A stretch of DNA of 20,626 nt from a virus. Where the stretch lies: positions 1 to 20,626 of the IMG/VR virus record IMGVR_UViG_3300017717_000120; one strand, given 5' to 3'. Below, in pieces: positions 20,445 through 20,626 of the stretch; the first letter of the stretch is position 1, and each line of letters opens with the position of its first letter. Below the pieces are notes generated by a model that did not search any database, was not told the DNA's origin, and saw only the letters and a program-made list of their open reading frames with translations. Both the position numbers and the translations under genes were made by a program.

Positions 20445-20626
20445 TTATACATACATGGAAAATCCTAAAAGTGACCTTACAGGTTTTAGGATTACTGATG
20501 GTGTGTATAAAGACGTTGTTTATACTTATGGCAAAGTCCAACCTGTTGAAGAAAACGATAAGTTGAGATTAAAGTTTGAATATAACGTTGTAGAGAATCC
20601 AAGTGGTGTAGAAACGGAAGATAAAA
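20431..20626 (+). CDS. Conserved-type phage protein downstream of uvsX (3' truncated by window)
   Basis: An open frame starts at ATG 20431, overlaps uvsX by 14 bases and runs without a stop for 65 codons to the window end. The visible part, with [11 protein letters not shown] and [11 protein letters not shown], looks like a compact beta-rich protein. I recall similar small proteins of unknown function directly after uvsX in marine T4-like phages. No function can be assigned. Only a weak AAAGAA precedes the ATG. Confidence 0.65.
   Translation, partial: METPNYTYMENPKSDLTGFRITDGVYKDVVYTYGKVQPVEENDKLRLKFEYNVVENPSGVETEDK

Noticed and set aside
1-20626. CRISPR array, insertion sequence, integrase or attachment site
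   Set aside because: No regularly spaced direct repeats, transposase, integrase or terminal inverted repeats were seen.

Overview
This window looks like part of the genome of an AT-rich marine T4-like myovirus. The gene set is that of a phage of oligotrophic marine bacteria, and the closest match I can think of is the SAR11/Pelagibacter group (HTVC008M-like), with T4-like cyanophages as the next candidates. Reasons are the T4 replication and recombination core (47, 46, 45, 44, 62, regA, 43, uvsX), typical marine T4-like accessory genes (Hsp20, a CobS-type AAA+ ATPase, 2OG-Fe(II) oxygenases, flavin-dependent halogenase, bS21) and the low G+C. Host assignment is inference. All real genes are on the + strand and densely packed, often with 4-base stop/start overlaps.

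Layout. Positions 1-5174 hold a 5'-truncated halogenase, gp47, a 2OG-Fe(II) oxygenase, gp46 and a GT-B protein resembling T4 DNA beta-glucosyltransferase. Positions 5175-10257 hold three promoter-headed genes: a DruA/DUF4338-like protein, a large HExxH + VWA (CobT-like) protein and a MoxR/CobS-like AAA+ ATPase. The last two are preceded by diverged copies of one ~115 bp intergenic block. Positions 10258-11148 hold a stable hairpin, a tRNA-Gly-like cloverleaf with degenerate D- and T-loops, ribosomal protein bS21, a winged-helix protein, three tandem hairpins with related loops and a T4-type late promoter. Hsp20 and a strong terminator follow.

Positions 11640-15095 are the clamp/clamp-loader operon: DUF3310 protein, gp45, gp44, a GIY-YIG-like protein, gp62, RegA and a 71-residue protein. 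Positions 15103-19202 hold DNA polymerase gp43, a second diverged DruA-like paralogue and a second 2OG oxygenase. Positions 19205-20626 hold a 73-residue protein, UvsX and the start of a conserved-type protein cut by the window end.

Regulation. Six sigma70-like promoters share a GCTTGAC-type -35, exactly 17 bp spacing and a TGA-extended -10. Several start codons lie only 7-12 nt past the -10 without a Shine-Dalgarno, which predicts leaderless or near-leaderless early mRNAs. Hsp20 instead has a TATAAATA late promoter.

The most unusual signals are: (1) GATC is scarce, and by hand scan every one of the 14 copies is GATCC, ten of them GGATCC; (2) the two DruA-like paralogues; (3) the degenerate tRNA in front of bS21; (4) the triple hairpin; (5) the compact promoters, one of which overlaps a Shine-Dalgarno and two alternative start codons.
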